Below are positions 23,729 to 30,780 of a stretch of 64,000 nucleotides of DNA, one piece after another. The stretch is from positions 3,439,407 through 3,503,406 of the forward strand of contig NZ_LR732817.1 in NCBI RefSeq assembly GCF_902506195.1, written 5' to 3'. The stretch's first letter is position 1. Every line of letters starts with the position of its first letter. Below the pieces are notes generated by a model, which was not told the origin of the DNA, did not search any database, and saw only the letters and a program-made list of their open reading frames with translations. This DNA comes from Citricoccus sp. K5. Its GTDB lineage: Bacteria; Actinomycetota; Actinomycetes; Actinomycetales; Micrococcaceae. A program made the translations under genes and the position numbers.

Positions 23729-24724
23729 ATGTCTCTGCACCTGAAGACCAGAACCCTGTCCCTGGCGGCTCTCGCCCTTGCCGGCACCATGGTGCTGAGC
23801 GCCTGTGCCGACAACGCCGGGAGCAAGACCGCTGACGCGGAGGACTTTCCCACTACGGACATCCGCCTCGTGGTGCCGTGGCAGCCAGGCGGCCAGGGAG
23901 ACCTCACCGCCCGCACCCTGGCCCCGCTGCTGGAGGATGAGCTGGGGGTGTCCGTGATCGTGGAGAACCGGCCCGGGGCCAACGGGTCGATCGGCTACAC
24001 CTGGCTGGCCGAGCAGGAGCCGAACGGCTACAACCTGTCCATGATGGGCGTGGAGGTGGCGACGCTCCAGTTCATGGACTACGACGTCAGCCCGGATGAC
24101 TTCGTCCCGATCGGTCAGGCCATCGAGGGCCCGGGTGCCATCGCCGTACCGGCGGGCAGTCCCTACGAGTCCCTCTCAGAGCTCATCGAGGATGCCAAGG
24201 CCAACCCAGGGAAGCTGACCTATTCCTCCCCCGGGGTCGGATCCGTGTGGGATTCCCCGGCACGGGGCCTGCAGGACCTGGCGGGAATCGAGTTGACCAG
24301 CGTGCCGTATGACGGGTCCGCCCCCTCCATCGCCGCGGCTGCCGCTGGTGACGTGACTTTCTCGATCGATGCGATGGGCAGCCAGAAGGCCCAGGTGGAC
24401 GGCGGGGAGATGCGCTACTTGGCCATGCTCTCCGAGGAACGCCACCCGGACTACCCGGACGTGCCGACCGCCCAGGAGGAGGGCGTTGACCTGCAGAACG
24501 CCTCATGGGCCGGCATCATGGCGCCGGCCGGCACCCCGGACGAGGTGGTCAAGGCCCTCTCCGACGCGATGGGTACGGCCGTCGAGGATCCCGGCTACAT
24601 CAAGGTCATCGAGGACGGCAACCAGATTCCGACCTTCCGTGACTACGAGGAGACCGCCGCCCTGATTCAGAGCGAGGCCGACCGGTACGGGCCGTGGATC
24701 GAGATGGCCCAGCAGGGCCAGTGA
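23729..24724 (+). CDS. Tripartite tricarboxylate transporter substrate-binding lipoprotein (TctC/Bug family)
   Basis: The product is about 331 residues with lipobox VLSACADN (Cys26) and the Bug signatures IRLVVPWQPGGQGDLTARTLAPLLEDELG, VIVENRPGANGSIGY, NPGKLTYSSPGVGS, LTSVPYDGSAPSIAAAAAGDV and APAGTPDEVVKALSDAM. ATG 23729 has GGAG four bases upstream; an open frame upstream of it overlaps the dehydrogenase. No TctA or TctB membrane subunits follow, and a terminator comes directly after, so the protein must use membrane partners elsewhere or act as a sensor. Confidence 0.88.
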   Translation: MSLHLKTRTLSLAALALAGTMVLSACADNAGSKTADAEDFPTTDIRLVVPWQPGGQGDLTARTLAPLLEDELGVSVIVENRPGANGSIGYTWLAEQEPNGYNLSMMGVEVATLQFMDYDVSPDDFVPIGQAIEGPGAIAVPAGSPYESLSELIEDAKANPGKLTYSSPGVGSVWDSPARGLQDLAGIELTSVPYDGSAPSIAAAAAGDVTFSIDAMGSQKAQVDGGEMRYLAMLSEERHPDYPDVPTAQEEGVDLQNASWAGIMAPAGTPDEVVKALSDAMGTAVEDPGYIKVIEDGNQIPTFRDYEETAALIQSEADRYGPWIEMAQQGQ

Positions 24725-24730
24725 CCTCTC

Positions 24731-24759
24731 GCCCCCGCCCCGGGCCTCGGGGTGGGGGC
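24731..24759. terminator. GC-rich hairpin after the TctC gene
   Basis: GCCCCCGCCCCG (24731-24742) pairs with CGGGGTGGGGGC (24748-24759), 12 bp with one G-U pair and a five-base loop. It follows the tctC-like stop by seven bases and lies 36 bases from the end of the convergent DUF4287 gene. Confidence 0.75.
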
Positions 24760-24795
24760 TTCGGACGCTGAGACGCAGCTGAAAGCGACCGCCGG

Positions 24796-25086
24796 TCAGG
24801 CGGGCTTGGTGGCCTTGCCGTCGAGCCAGAGCACGTCCGACTCGTCGCTGTGGCTGCCCGTGGTCCCCACGTGCTTGGCGTCGATCTGGGGGCCCCTCTT
24901 GATGACGTGGACCAGGGCCATGCCGTGTCCGCGGCCGAGTCCGTAGTCGGCCTTGAGCCAGTCGAGGATGACGCCGGCCTTGACCGAGGCGTCGTCATAG
25001 CCGCGGCTCTGCGCGATCTCGATCAGTTGGCGCGGGGTGAGACCGGTCTTCTCCTCGATGGTGTCGAGGTAGGCCTGGAAGGACAT
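24796..25086 (-). CDS. DUF4287 domain protein
   Basis: The 96-residue product begins MSFQAYLDTIEEKTGLTPRQ and continues with VILDWLKADYGLGRGHGMALVHVIK, the characteristic pattern of the small DUF4287 family. These are soluble proteins of unknown function, sometimes linked to DUF5655 proteins. It lies 46 bases downstream of thiE on the same strand and could be read from the riboswitch transcript, but nothing ties it to thiamine. Confidence 0.8.
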   Translation of the reverse strand: MSFQAYLDTIEEKTGLTPRQLIEIAQSRGYDDASVKAGVILDWLKADYGLGRGHGMALVHVIKRGPQIDAKHVGTTGSHSDESDVLWLDGKATKPA

Positions 25087-25132
25087 GGAAGCTCCTGGGG
25101 TCGGGTGTCCGCTGTGTGGTCGTCACCAGTGT

Positions 25133-25840
25133 CTACCGCGCCGGAGCCGACCGCCAGGCCTGGGCCAACTCGGCCGCAGCTCGCTGCGGGTCCTCCGCGG
25201 CACAGACCCAAGACACGACGGCGGCCCCCGCCAGTCCCGCGTTCCGCAGGCCTGGGAGATCGTCTGGGACCACCCCGCCAATCGCGACGGCGGGCAGTGC
25301 GGTGGTGGCGGCGAGATGCTCGATGCGCTCCGCGCCGATGGGAGCAGGCGCGTCCGCTTTGGAGAAGGTGGTGCGCAGGGCGCCGATGCCCACGTAGGTG
25401 ACGTCGGCGATGCTGGCCTCGGTGGCCGCGAGCTGGTCCGGGGTGGCGGCGCTGATGCCGAGGATCGCCTCCGGGCCGATGAGCCGGCGAACGTCCGCCA
25501 CGTCCAGGTCCGACTGGCCCACGTGCACCCCGTGGACGCGGGCCCCGCGGTGGCGGGCGGCGAGGTAGACGTCCACGCGGTCGTTGACCAGCAGGGTCAC
25601 GTGTACGGGGAGCGCTGCGGACAGGGTCTCGAGCAGTTCGATCTGCTGCCGGGCCGGGGTGGTCTTCTCCCTCAGTTGAACGGTGGTGACACCACCGCCG
25701 ACGGCGGCCACGACCGTCTCGACGAGTGTGCGGCCCGCGCCCTGGGCTTGTGCCGAGTCGGTGACGAGGTAGACGGAGAGATCGGGGGGCGGGGTGATTG
25801 GTGTCGTGGTGCTGGCGTTCGCGGTGGTGGTCAGGCTCAT
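25133..25840 (-). CDS. thiE: Thiamine phosphate synthase
   Basis: The 235-residue product joins HMP-PP and thiazole phosphate. It shows [81 protein letters not shown] and LPAVAIGGV, all ThiE landmarks, with the phosphate-binding loop near the end. The first 18 residues are Thr/Pro-rich and dispensable-looking. Its start overlaps the thiM stop by four bases, so the two salvage enzymes are coupled and share the TPP riboswitch. Confidence 0.92.
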   Translation of the reverse strand: MSLTTTANASTTTPITPPPDLSVYLVTDSAQAQGAGRTLVETVVAAVGGGVTTVQLREKTTPARQQIELLETLSAALPVHVTLLVNDRVDVYLAARHRGARVHGVHVGQSDLDVADVRRLIGPEAILGISAATPDQLAATEASIADVTYVGIGALRTTFSKADAPAPIGAERIEHLAATTALPAVAIGGVVPDDLPGLRNAGLAGAAVVSWVCAAEDPQRAAAELAQAWRSAPAR

Positions 25841-26775
25841 GCGGTCCTCCCTGTGGTCGAGTTGAGGGCTGGGGTTGCTGCTGCAGCAGGCTCAACGGTG
25901 ATTCGTGCCCGGGCGGTGACGTCCTCGGGGGTGAGGGCGTCGAGTTCGTCGAGGAAGGCGGGGATGAAGGATCCCGGCCGGTGGGTCTGTTCGGCGGCCA
26001 GTTCGGCGGCGATGGCGTAGATCGTGCAGGCCGTGACAGTGGTGGCGAGTGGATCGGTGCTGGTCTCAGCCGCTGAATCGGGTGAGATGGTGCGTGCGGT
26101 GGAGCCTGTGGCGACGAAGGCCGCAACCACCGCCCCGAGGAGGCAGCCGGCTCCGGTGATGCGCGTCAGCAGGGGGTGGCCGTTGGCGATGCGGACGATG
26201 CTGTGGCCGTTGGTGATGAGGTCGGTCTCCCCGGAGACAGCGACGACCGCGCCGGTGGTGCGGGCCAGCTGCAGGGCGCTGTCCCGGGCGGCCTCGGTGG
26301 TGTCGGAGGAGTCAACACCGCGACCGCCGGTGCCTTCTCCGGCGAGGGCCCGGATCTCGGAGGCATTGCCGCGGATTACAGTGGGGGAGAGGTCTAGCAG
26401 ACGATGTGCGAGGGCGGTGCGGACAGGCAGGGCACCCACGGCGACGGGGTCGAGCACCCAGGGGGTGCCGGCGTCGTGCGCTGTTTCTGCTGCCTCGAGC
26501 ATGGCCTCTCGTTGCTCGGAGTGTGGGGTGCCGAGGTTGATGAGCACGGCAGAGGCGGCGCGGGCGAACGAGCCGGCCTCGCCGGGGATGTCCGTCATGG
26601 CGGGCGTCGCGCCGAGGGCGAGCAGGCCATTGGCGACGAAGTTGACGGTGACCGGATTGGTCAGGCACTGGACCAACGGCTGGGTCTCCCGGAGCCGGGG
26701 GAGTAGCTGGTGGGTGTGTTTGACCAGGTCAGTGGGGTCAGGAAGAGCGGGTGCAGAAAAATGAGTGCGCGGCAT
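25837..26775 (-). CDS. thiM: Hydroxyethylthiazole kinase
   Basis: The 312-residue product phosphorylates the thiazole moiety for thiamine salvage. Motifs are [77 protein letters not shown] and the catalytic [15 protein letters not shown]. The C-terminus is longer than usual, with a Thr/Ala-rich stretch about 235-260. The ATG at 26775 lies about ten bases after a Shine-Dalgarno that belongs to the riboswitch, pointing to translational control by TPP. Confidence 0.92.
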   Translation of the reverse strand: MPRTHFSAPALPDPTDLVKHTHQLLPRLRETQPLVQCLTNPVTVNFVANGLLALGATPAMTDIPGEAGSFARAASAVLINLGTPHSEQREAMLEAAETAHDAGTPWVLDPVAVGALPVRTALAHRLLDLSPTVIRGNASEIRALAGEGTGGRGVDSSDTTEAARDSALQLARTTGAVVAVSGETDLITNGHSIVRIANGHPLLTRITGAGCLLGAVVAAFVATGSTARTISPDSAAETSTDPLATTVTACTIYAIAAELAAEQTHRPGSFIPAFLDELDALTPEDVTARARITVEPAAAATPALNSTTGRTA

Positions 26776-26781
26776 AGGCGC

Positions 26782-26856
26782 GACATCCCTTCGCTAGTAC
26801 GAACTAGATCAGGTTCGACGGGTGTTCTCTCAGCCCCTCGCGGGGCACCCCGTGTC
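26782..26856 (-). ncRNA. TPP riboswitch (THI element)
   Basis: On the minus strand the conserved THI box reads GGGGTGCC, GGGGCTGAGAGAA, ACCCGTCGAACCTGATC, then AGTTCGTACTAGCGAAGGGA. CTGAGA lies at 26833-26828. GACAC at the 5' end and ATGTC at the 3' end can close helix P1. The AAGGGA of the final segment doubles as the thiM ribosome site, so TPP binding should block translation start. Confidence 0.95.
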
Positions 26857-26882
26857 ACGTGGTGTGTGGCCACAGTAACGCA

Positions 26883-26933
26883 CAGCCCCCAGGCGCCGGA
26901 CGATATGTCGTGTCGTCGGGCACCCGGGGGCTG
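26883..26933. other. Long inverted repeat upstream of the riboswitch
   Basis: CAGCCCCC (26883-26890) and GGGGGCTG (26926-26933) form 8-bp arms around a GC-rich 35-base loop, between the thiM leader and the Fic gene promoter region. TACTGT at 26878-26873 on the minus strand could be the thiM -10 box. The hairpin may separate the two divergent units, but no T-run is present. Confidence 0.35.
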
Positions 26934-27016
26934 CGGTTGATCGAGCGGGCGATGTTGCGTGGGCCGGCCGATGTAGGTCGACTCGGGTCTCGTGGACTTC
27001 TCTTCGCAGTCGCGGG

Positions 27017-27042
27017 TTAATTTCTCGACGAACCGTGATTAA
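27017..27042. promoter_or_regulatory. AT-rich inverted repeat before the Fic gene
   Basis: TTAAT (27017-27021) and ATTAA (27038-27042) flank a 16-base GC-rich centre in an otherwise unusually AT-rich patch about 100 bases before the fic start. It could be an operator. TTGACC at 27099 may be a -35 box, but a well-spaced -10 is not clear. Confidence 0.3.
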
Positions 27043-27141
27043 TTACTGGGTAGCCCCGTGTAACTCGAAAACCCCGAAAGTAAGAGACATTGTGGTAGTT
27101 GACCTTAAATACGGCGACCCATCGCGGTAAAGTCTGAGCAC

Positions 27142-28281
27142 ATGTCGCTACACATTCCTGAGTTTCCTTTCGACTCTTCGCTGACGATGGCCGTCTTCGA
27201 TCTCGAACGATTGCGTGGTGACTTGGCCATGACGGATACGGACCCGGAGCTTCTAGGACAGATACACCAGGTGCTGCAACTGGTCACCAGCATGACGAGC
27301 GCCCGCATCGAAGGAAACCGCACCACGGTTCTGGATGTCGTGACCGAGAAGGAGCAATCGGACGGCTTCCAGTATTCGGACTCCGTGCAGGAGATCATCA
27401 ATTTGGAGAAGGCCTCGGAGTTCATCGACGAGCACGTCGAGCCGGGAGTGCCACTGACCCAGATGTTCATACGCGAGCTGCACCGAATCGCCGTCGAGGG
27501 GCTCGAAACCGAGGGGGATCGCACCCCCGGTTCCTACCGCACCATGCCGGTGGCCATCTCGGGTGCTAAGCACGTTCCTCCCGGCCCGGACCTGATCCCC
27601 CTGCTGATGGGCGAGCTCGCCGACTTCATCAACGCCGAACGGCCTGGAAACCTGGACCTAGTGGCGACGGCCGTCTCCCATCATCGGTTCCTGTGGATCC
27701 ACCCGTTCGGGAATGGTAATGGTCGGGTGGCACGGTTGCTCACCTATGCAGTGCTGGTCCAGCAGGGATTCACCCAGACAACCAGCTTCCGCGCTTTGAA
27801 CCCGACTGCGGTTTTCGGTGCCGACCGAGAGCGGTACTACGAGCACCTTGCCGATGCGGACACCTATCAGGACATTGGCCTTGTGCGCTGGTGTGAGTAT
27901 GTGTTGCTCGGACTCCGCGATGACCTGACGCGAGTGAAGTCACTGGGCGAGGCGAGCTTCGTCCGTGCACGTGTGCTATTACCGGCGATTGACCGTCTGC
28001 TGCGGTCGGCACAGATTAGCGTGCCAGAGGCAGCGGCCCTGAGTACCGTGGCGGAGCGCGGCATAGTGAAGGCGAGTCACCTTGCGGAGGTGTTTCCCGG
28101 CTCTTCATCGACGCGCAGCCAACTGATCCGTGGACTCGTGGACCGAAGACTCCTCGGACGATTGCCGGAATCACCGCGGTCATATCGTTTGAGACTGGAT
28201 GCCGGTCCGTTGGTGTTGACCGTGATCGGACAACTGGAGGAGTTGGGCTTCGTCCCCGCCATTATGCGCGGGGCCATCTGA
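27142..28281 (+). CDS. Fic-domain protein (predicted AMP-transferase) with winged-helix tail
   Basis: The 379-residue product has the intact Fic motif HPFGNGNGRVAR at 187-198. SARIEGN at 53-59 matches the autoinhibitory (S/T)xxxE(G/N)N helix of class II Fic proteins, so activity is probably self-restrained. A Fic N-terminal domain (about 15-100) precedes it and a DNA-binding-like region (about 290-365) follows, with TRSQLIRGLVDRRLLGRLP as the likely recognition segment. Class II Fic proteins transfer AMP to protein targets; some act in conflict or stress. It stands alone, convergent to the DUF2075 gene, at the edge of a helicase/nuclease stretch. Confidence 0.88.
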   Translation: MSLHIPEFPFDSSLTMAVFDLERLRGDLAMTDTDPELLGQIHQVLQLVTSMTSARIEGNRTTVLDVVTEKEQSDGFQYSDSVQEIINLEKASEFIDEHVEPGVPLTQMFIRELHRIAVEGLETEGDRTPGSYRTMPVAISGAKHVPPGPDLIPLLMGELADFINAERPGNLDLVATAVSHHRFLWIHPFGNGNGRVARLLTYAVLVQQGFTQTTSFRALNPTAVFGADRERYYEHLADADTYQDIGLVRWCEYVLLGLRDDLTRVKSLGEASFVRARVLLPAIDRLLRSAQISVPEAAALSTVAERGIVKASHLAEVFPGSSSTRSQLIRGLVDRRLLGRLPESPRSYRLRLDAGPLVLTVIGQLEELGFVPAIMRGAI

Positions 28282-28408
28282 CTCAGTCGTGGCGACGGGG
28301 CGACGGCCAATCGAGGTCGCGAACACGTCAGCCACCAGGATATGTATGCGGGCTCGCTACTGGAGCGCCAAGATGCGTCCGAAGCAGTCCGCGATAGTTT
28401 CGAAGTTG

Positions 28409-30358
28409 TCACGTGTCTCGCAGGGGAACGGTGTCTACCGTCTTGAGCACCACCTTTTCGATCGCCCCGCGGTGTGCTCGGGGCCGATAGGTAATCCGAG
28501 GATCAGGGTTCACGAGGTAGTCGGCCCCATGGATAAGCGATGTTCCCATGAACGTCGCTTCGCTAGCTCCGGACAAGATGTCGGGGAAGTAATGCTGAGC
28601 CAAGTACTTCCGCAGTGGCTCATCACAGACGTAGAGAAACGTGCCGAGGATGCCTCGGGTCAACAAGACGTTGTAGATGTTGATCACGTACTCCCGGATC
28701 TGATCGTCCGTGTACGTGATATCCAACTTCCTGTTGCTCTCCATACCCTTCGTGTCGAAGTAGGACTGCCGGTTGAAGGTGACCCGGCCCGTGGACTCGT
28801 CCAATCTCAGGTCGGGGCCGATGATCACCCCCGCGTAATTCAGGTCGTAGCCCTGGATGGTGTGGATAGAACCGACTTCGAGCGGCGACTTTGGCGAACT
28901 GACCCAGTCTGTTGCTGTGGAATTCCATCGCAACTCCAGTCCATCGAGCTCGATGTCGAAGGCAGCTTTGTTCTTTTTGCTACGCCACTTCCAGGCAAAC
29001 CCTGCGAGGAGGCGGGCCAAACCGTTTCGGCTATCCAGCCGCAGAATCTCCTGTCTCATCCGCTTGAGGTCGGTAAACATGCGCAGGTCATACTTCATGA
29101 TGTCGGGAGCCGAAGGCGCCATGCCGTTGCCGGCCGAGCGCAGCACCTTGCCGAAGAAACCCACATAGTCGTCGCCCGCCCGCACTCGAAGTTGGGACTG
29201 GAGCGTGAAAAGTCGAGCAGCTGACGAGGCTTCCTGGATCACCGCCTCGACGCTGTCACGGGGAAGGTCCGCGGGTCTGACAGTTTGATTGGGGTCAAGG
29301 ATCAGAACCTGGTGTCGGCTCTTTGCGCGGATCCAGTCCAGTTGGGTCTTGGAATGATCATCCCCGCCAAACAGGTCTTCGGTGATCGTCTGGAACTGGA
29401 TGTTGAGCATGCCGGCGGACTGGTTGGCACGCTGGCTTAGGCGGTGTGCTTCGTCCACCACCAGCAGGTCGTACTCAATACCCGACCCCCCAACCTTGAA
29501 TGGGTCCACCACTTGCGATGGCTTCAGTCCCGGTGCCCTCTTGAAGACATTCTGGATGGACTTCCGGAGCGATTGCTGGGGGATCACCAACCCGATGGTT
29601 AGCCCCCGAAGCCGGTCTCTGTTTTCTTGGGTGAAGAGGTCGCTGAAGGGTCGACCTTCTTGAATCAGGTCTTCCAGTTCCTCATCTGTTGACTCGCCGA
29701 TATCGGCGAGAAGCTTCATCAGCACGACGGCAAGCACGGTCTTGCCGGTTCCGGGGCCCCCTTGAACCACCATCGTCTCGACGGAGGAGGGTTGAACTGC
29801 GGCGCCACCGACGTCGGCGAGAACTGCCTCCGCCATGCGGCGCACTGACTCGTCCTGTTCGGGCGAAAGCTCCTTGAACGGGGAGAGTTTGTATAGGTCC
29901 TGATTGATGATGTCCAGCTGGGTTTGGACGAAGAGCCCATCCGCATACAGTTGCTGAAAGATCTGCTTGAAGGTCTCCTGGTAGTACTCGCGAGCGAAGT
30001 ACTGCCCGGCAACGATCCCCTCATTGCGGTTCTGAATTTCGTGGCCGTCACCGGAAAACATCCGGATGAGGAAAGCCTCCAGATCGAGGGTGGCGGACTT
30101 GTTGTACATATCGTGTAGCACCACACGTGTTTCCGTGAGATCCTTCTTGGCATCGCTCTGCATATGCTGCGTGAGTCGGCGGTCCGCTTTGAGCGTTTCG
30201 CCCACGTAAATTTTCTGAGCCACCCGATGGGACTCGGTGGACCGGCCCTCATGCAGGATGTAGACCGCTGGCCAGTTCTTCAGTCGCGGCTCCTTCGAAG
30301 CGGCTGCGCTGACACCCTCGCTGTTCAGAGGAAAGCTCTGGATCTCAAAGTCGGTCAT
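28409..30358 (-). CDS. GIY-YIG nuclease domain fused to a DUF2075 P-loop ATPase/helicase-like domain
   Basis: The 649-residue product has an N-terminal GIY-YIG domain (about 28-110: AVYILHEG, KIYVGETLKADRRLTQH, then LDLEAFLIRMF). The DUF2075 ATPase follows from about 160 to 620, with Walker A QGGPGTGKT (199-207), Walker B YDLLVVDEAHRL (296-307), ILDPNQTV, SQLRVR and the late IHTIQGYDLNYAGVIIGPDL and YNVLLTRG typical of superfamily 1-like helicases. Start ATG 30358 lies inside the end of the MazG-like gene, so the pair is coupled. Fusions of a nuclease with this ATPase suggest nucleic-acid surveillance or phage defence; the actual role is not established here. Confidence 0.85.
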   Translation of the reverse strand: MTDFEIQSFPLNSEGVSAAASKEPRLKNWPAVYILHEGRSTESHRVAQKIYVGETLKADRRLTQHMQSDAKKDLTETRVVLHDMYNKSATLDLEAFLIRMFSGDGHEIQNRNEGIVAGQYFAREYYQETFKQIFQQLYADGLFVQTQLDIINQDLYKLSPFKELSPEQDESVRRMAEAVLADVGGAAVQPSSVETMVVQGGPGTGKTVLAVVLMKLLADIGESTDEELEDLIQEGRPFSDLFTQENRDRLRGLTIGLVIPQQSLRKSIQNVFKRAPGLKPSQVVDPFKVGGSGIEYDLLVVDEAHRLSQRANQSAGMLNIQFQTITEDLFGGDDHSKTQLDWIRAKSRHQVLILDPNQTVRPADLPRDSVEAVIQEASSAARLFTLQSQLRVRAGDDYVGFFGKVLRSAGNGMAPSAPDIMKYDLRMFTDLKRMRQEILRLDSRNGLARLLAGFAWKWRSKKNKAAFDIELDGLELRWNSTATDWVSSPKSPLEVGSIHTIQGYDLNYAGVIIGPDLRLDESTGRVTFNRQSYFDTKGMESNRKLDITYTDDQIREYVINIYNVLLTRGILGTFLYVCDEPLRKYLAQHYFPDILSGASEATFMGTSLIHGADYLVNPDPRITYRPRAHRGAIEKVVLKTVDTVPLRDT

Positions 30359-30665
30359 ACTTCGTGCTCCTGCCTTTGGCGAGGTCCACGGGGTACTTCT
30401 CGTGGGTCTTGCCCAATTTGGTCTGGACGATCTCGTCCACGTCTAGGCCAAGGGCATCCGCAAGAAGGAAGCAGTACGTCAGGACGTCGGCGAGCTCCGA
30501 CTGAACCGCTTCGATTTCTGCCTCGCCGCCCCATTGGAAACATTCCAGAAGTTCACCGGACTCGATGGAGATGCTCTTCGCAAGGTTCTCCGGGGTGTGG
30601 AACTGACTCCACTCTCTTTCGGAGACCATCTGACGGATCAGGTCCATGGTGCGCTCATGACTCAT
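30345..30665 (-). CDS. MazG-like nucleotide pyrophosphohydrolase
   Basis: The 106-residue product is an all-alpha NTP pyrophosphatase of the RS21-C6/MazG type. Motifs are REWSQFHTPENLAKSISIESGELLECFQW (ExxE pair) and ELADVLTYCFLLADALGLDVDEIV (ExxD), followed by KYPVDLAKGRSTKY. These acidic residues bind Mg and cleave (d)NTPs to monophosphates. It overlaps the DUF2075 gene by 14 bases, so the enzyme and the nuclease-ATPase are made together. It may lower a nucleotide or signal pool when that partner is active; that link is inference. Confidence 0.87.
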   Translation of the reverse strand: MSHERTMDLIRQMVSEREWSQFHTPENLAKSISIESGELLECFQWGGEAEIEAVQSELADVLTYCFLLADALGLDVDEIVQTKLGKTHEKYPVDLAKGRSTKYDRL

Positions 30666-30780
30666 ACATTGAAGTTATCGGATGATGGAGGCGGCTCGCC
30701 TCTGCGCTTGTTGAACCCCAGTGAAGCAGTCCAGTACGGCGGCAGAACCTTTGCCCAGCTGCCTGGCACTTCAGCCCTTC

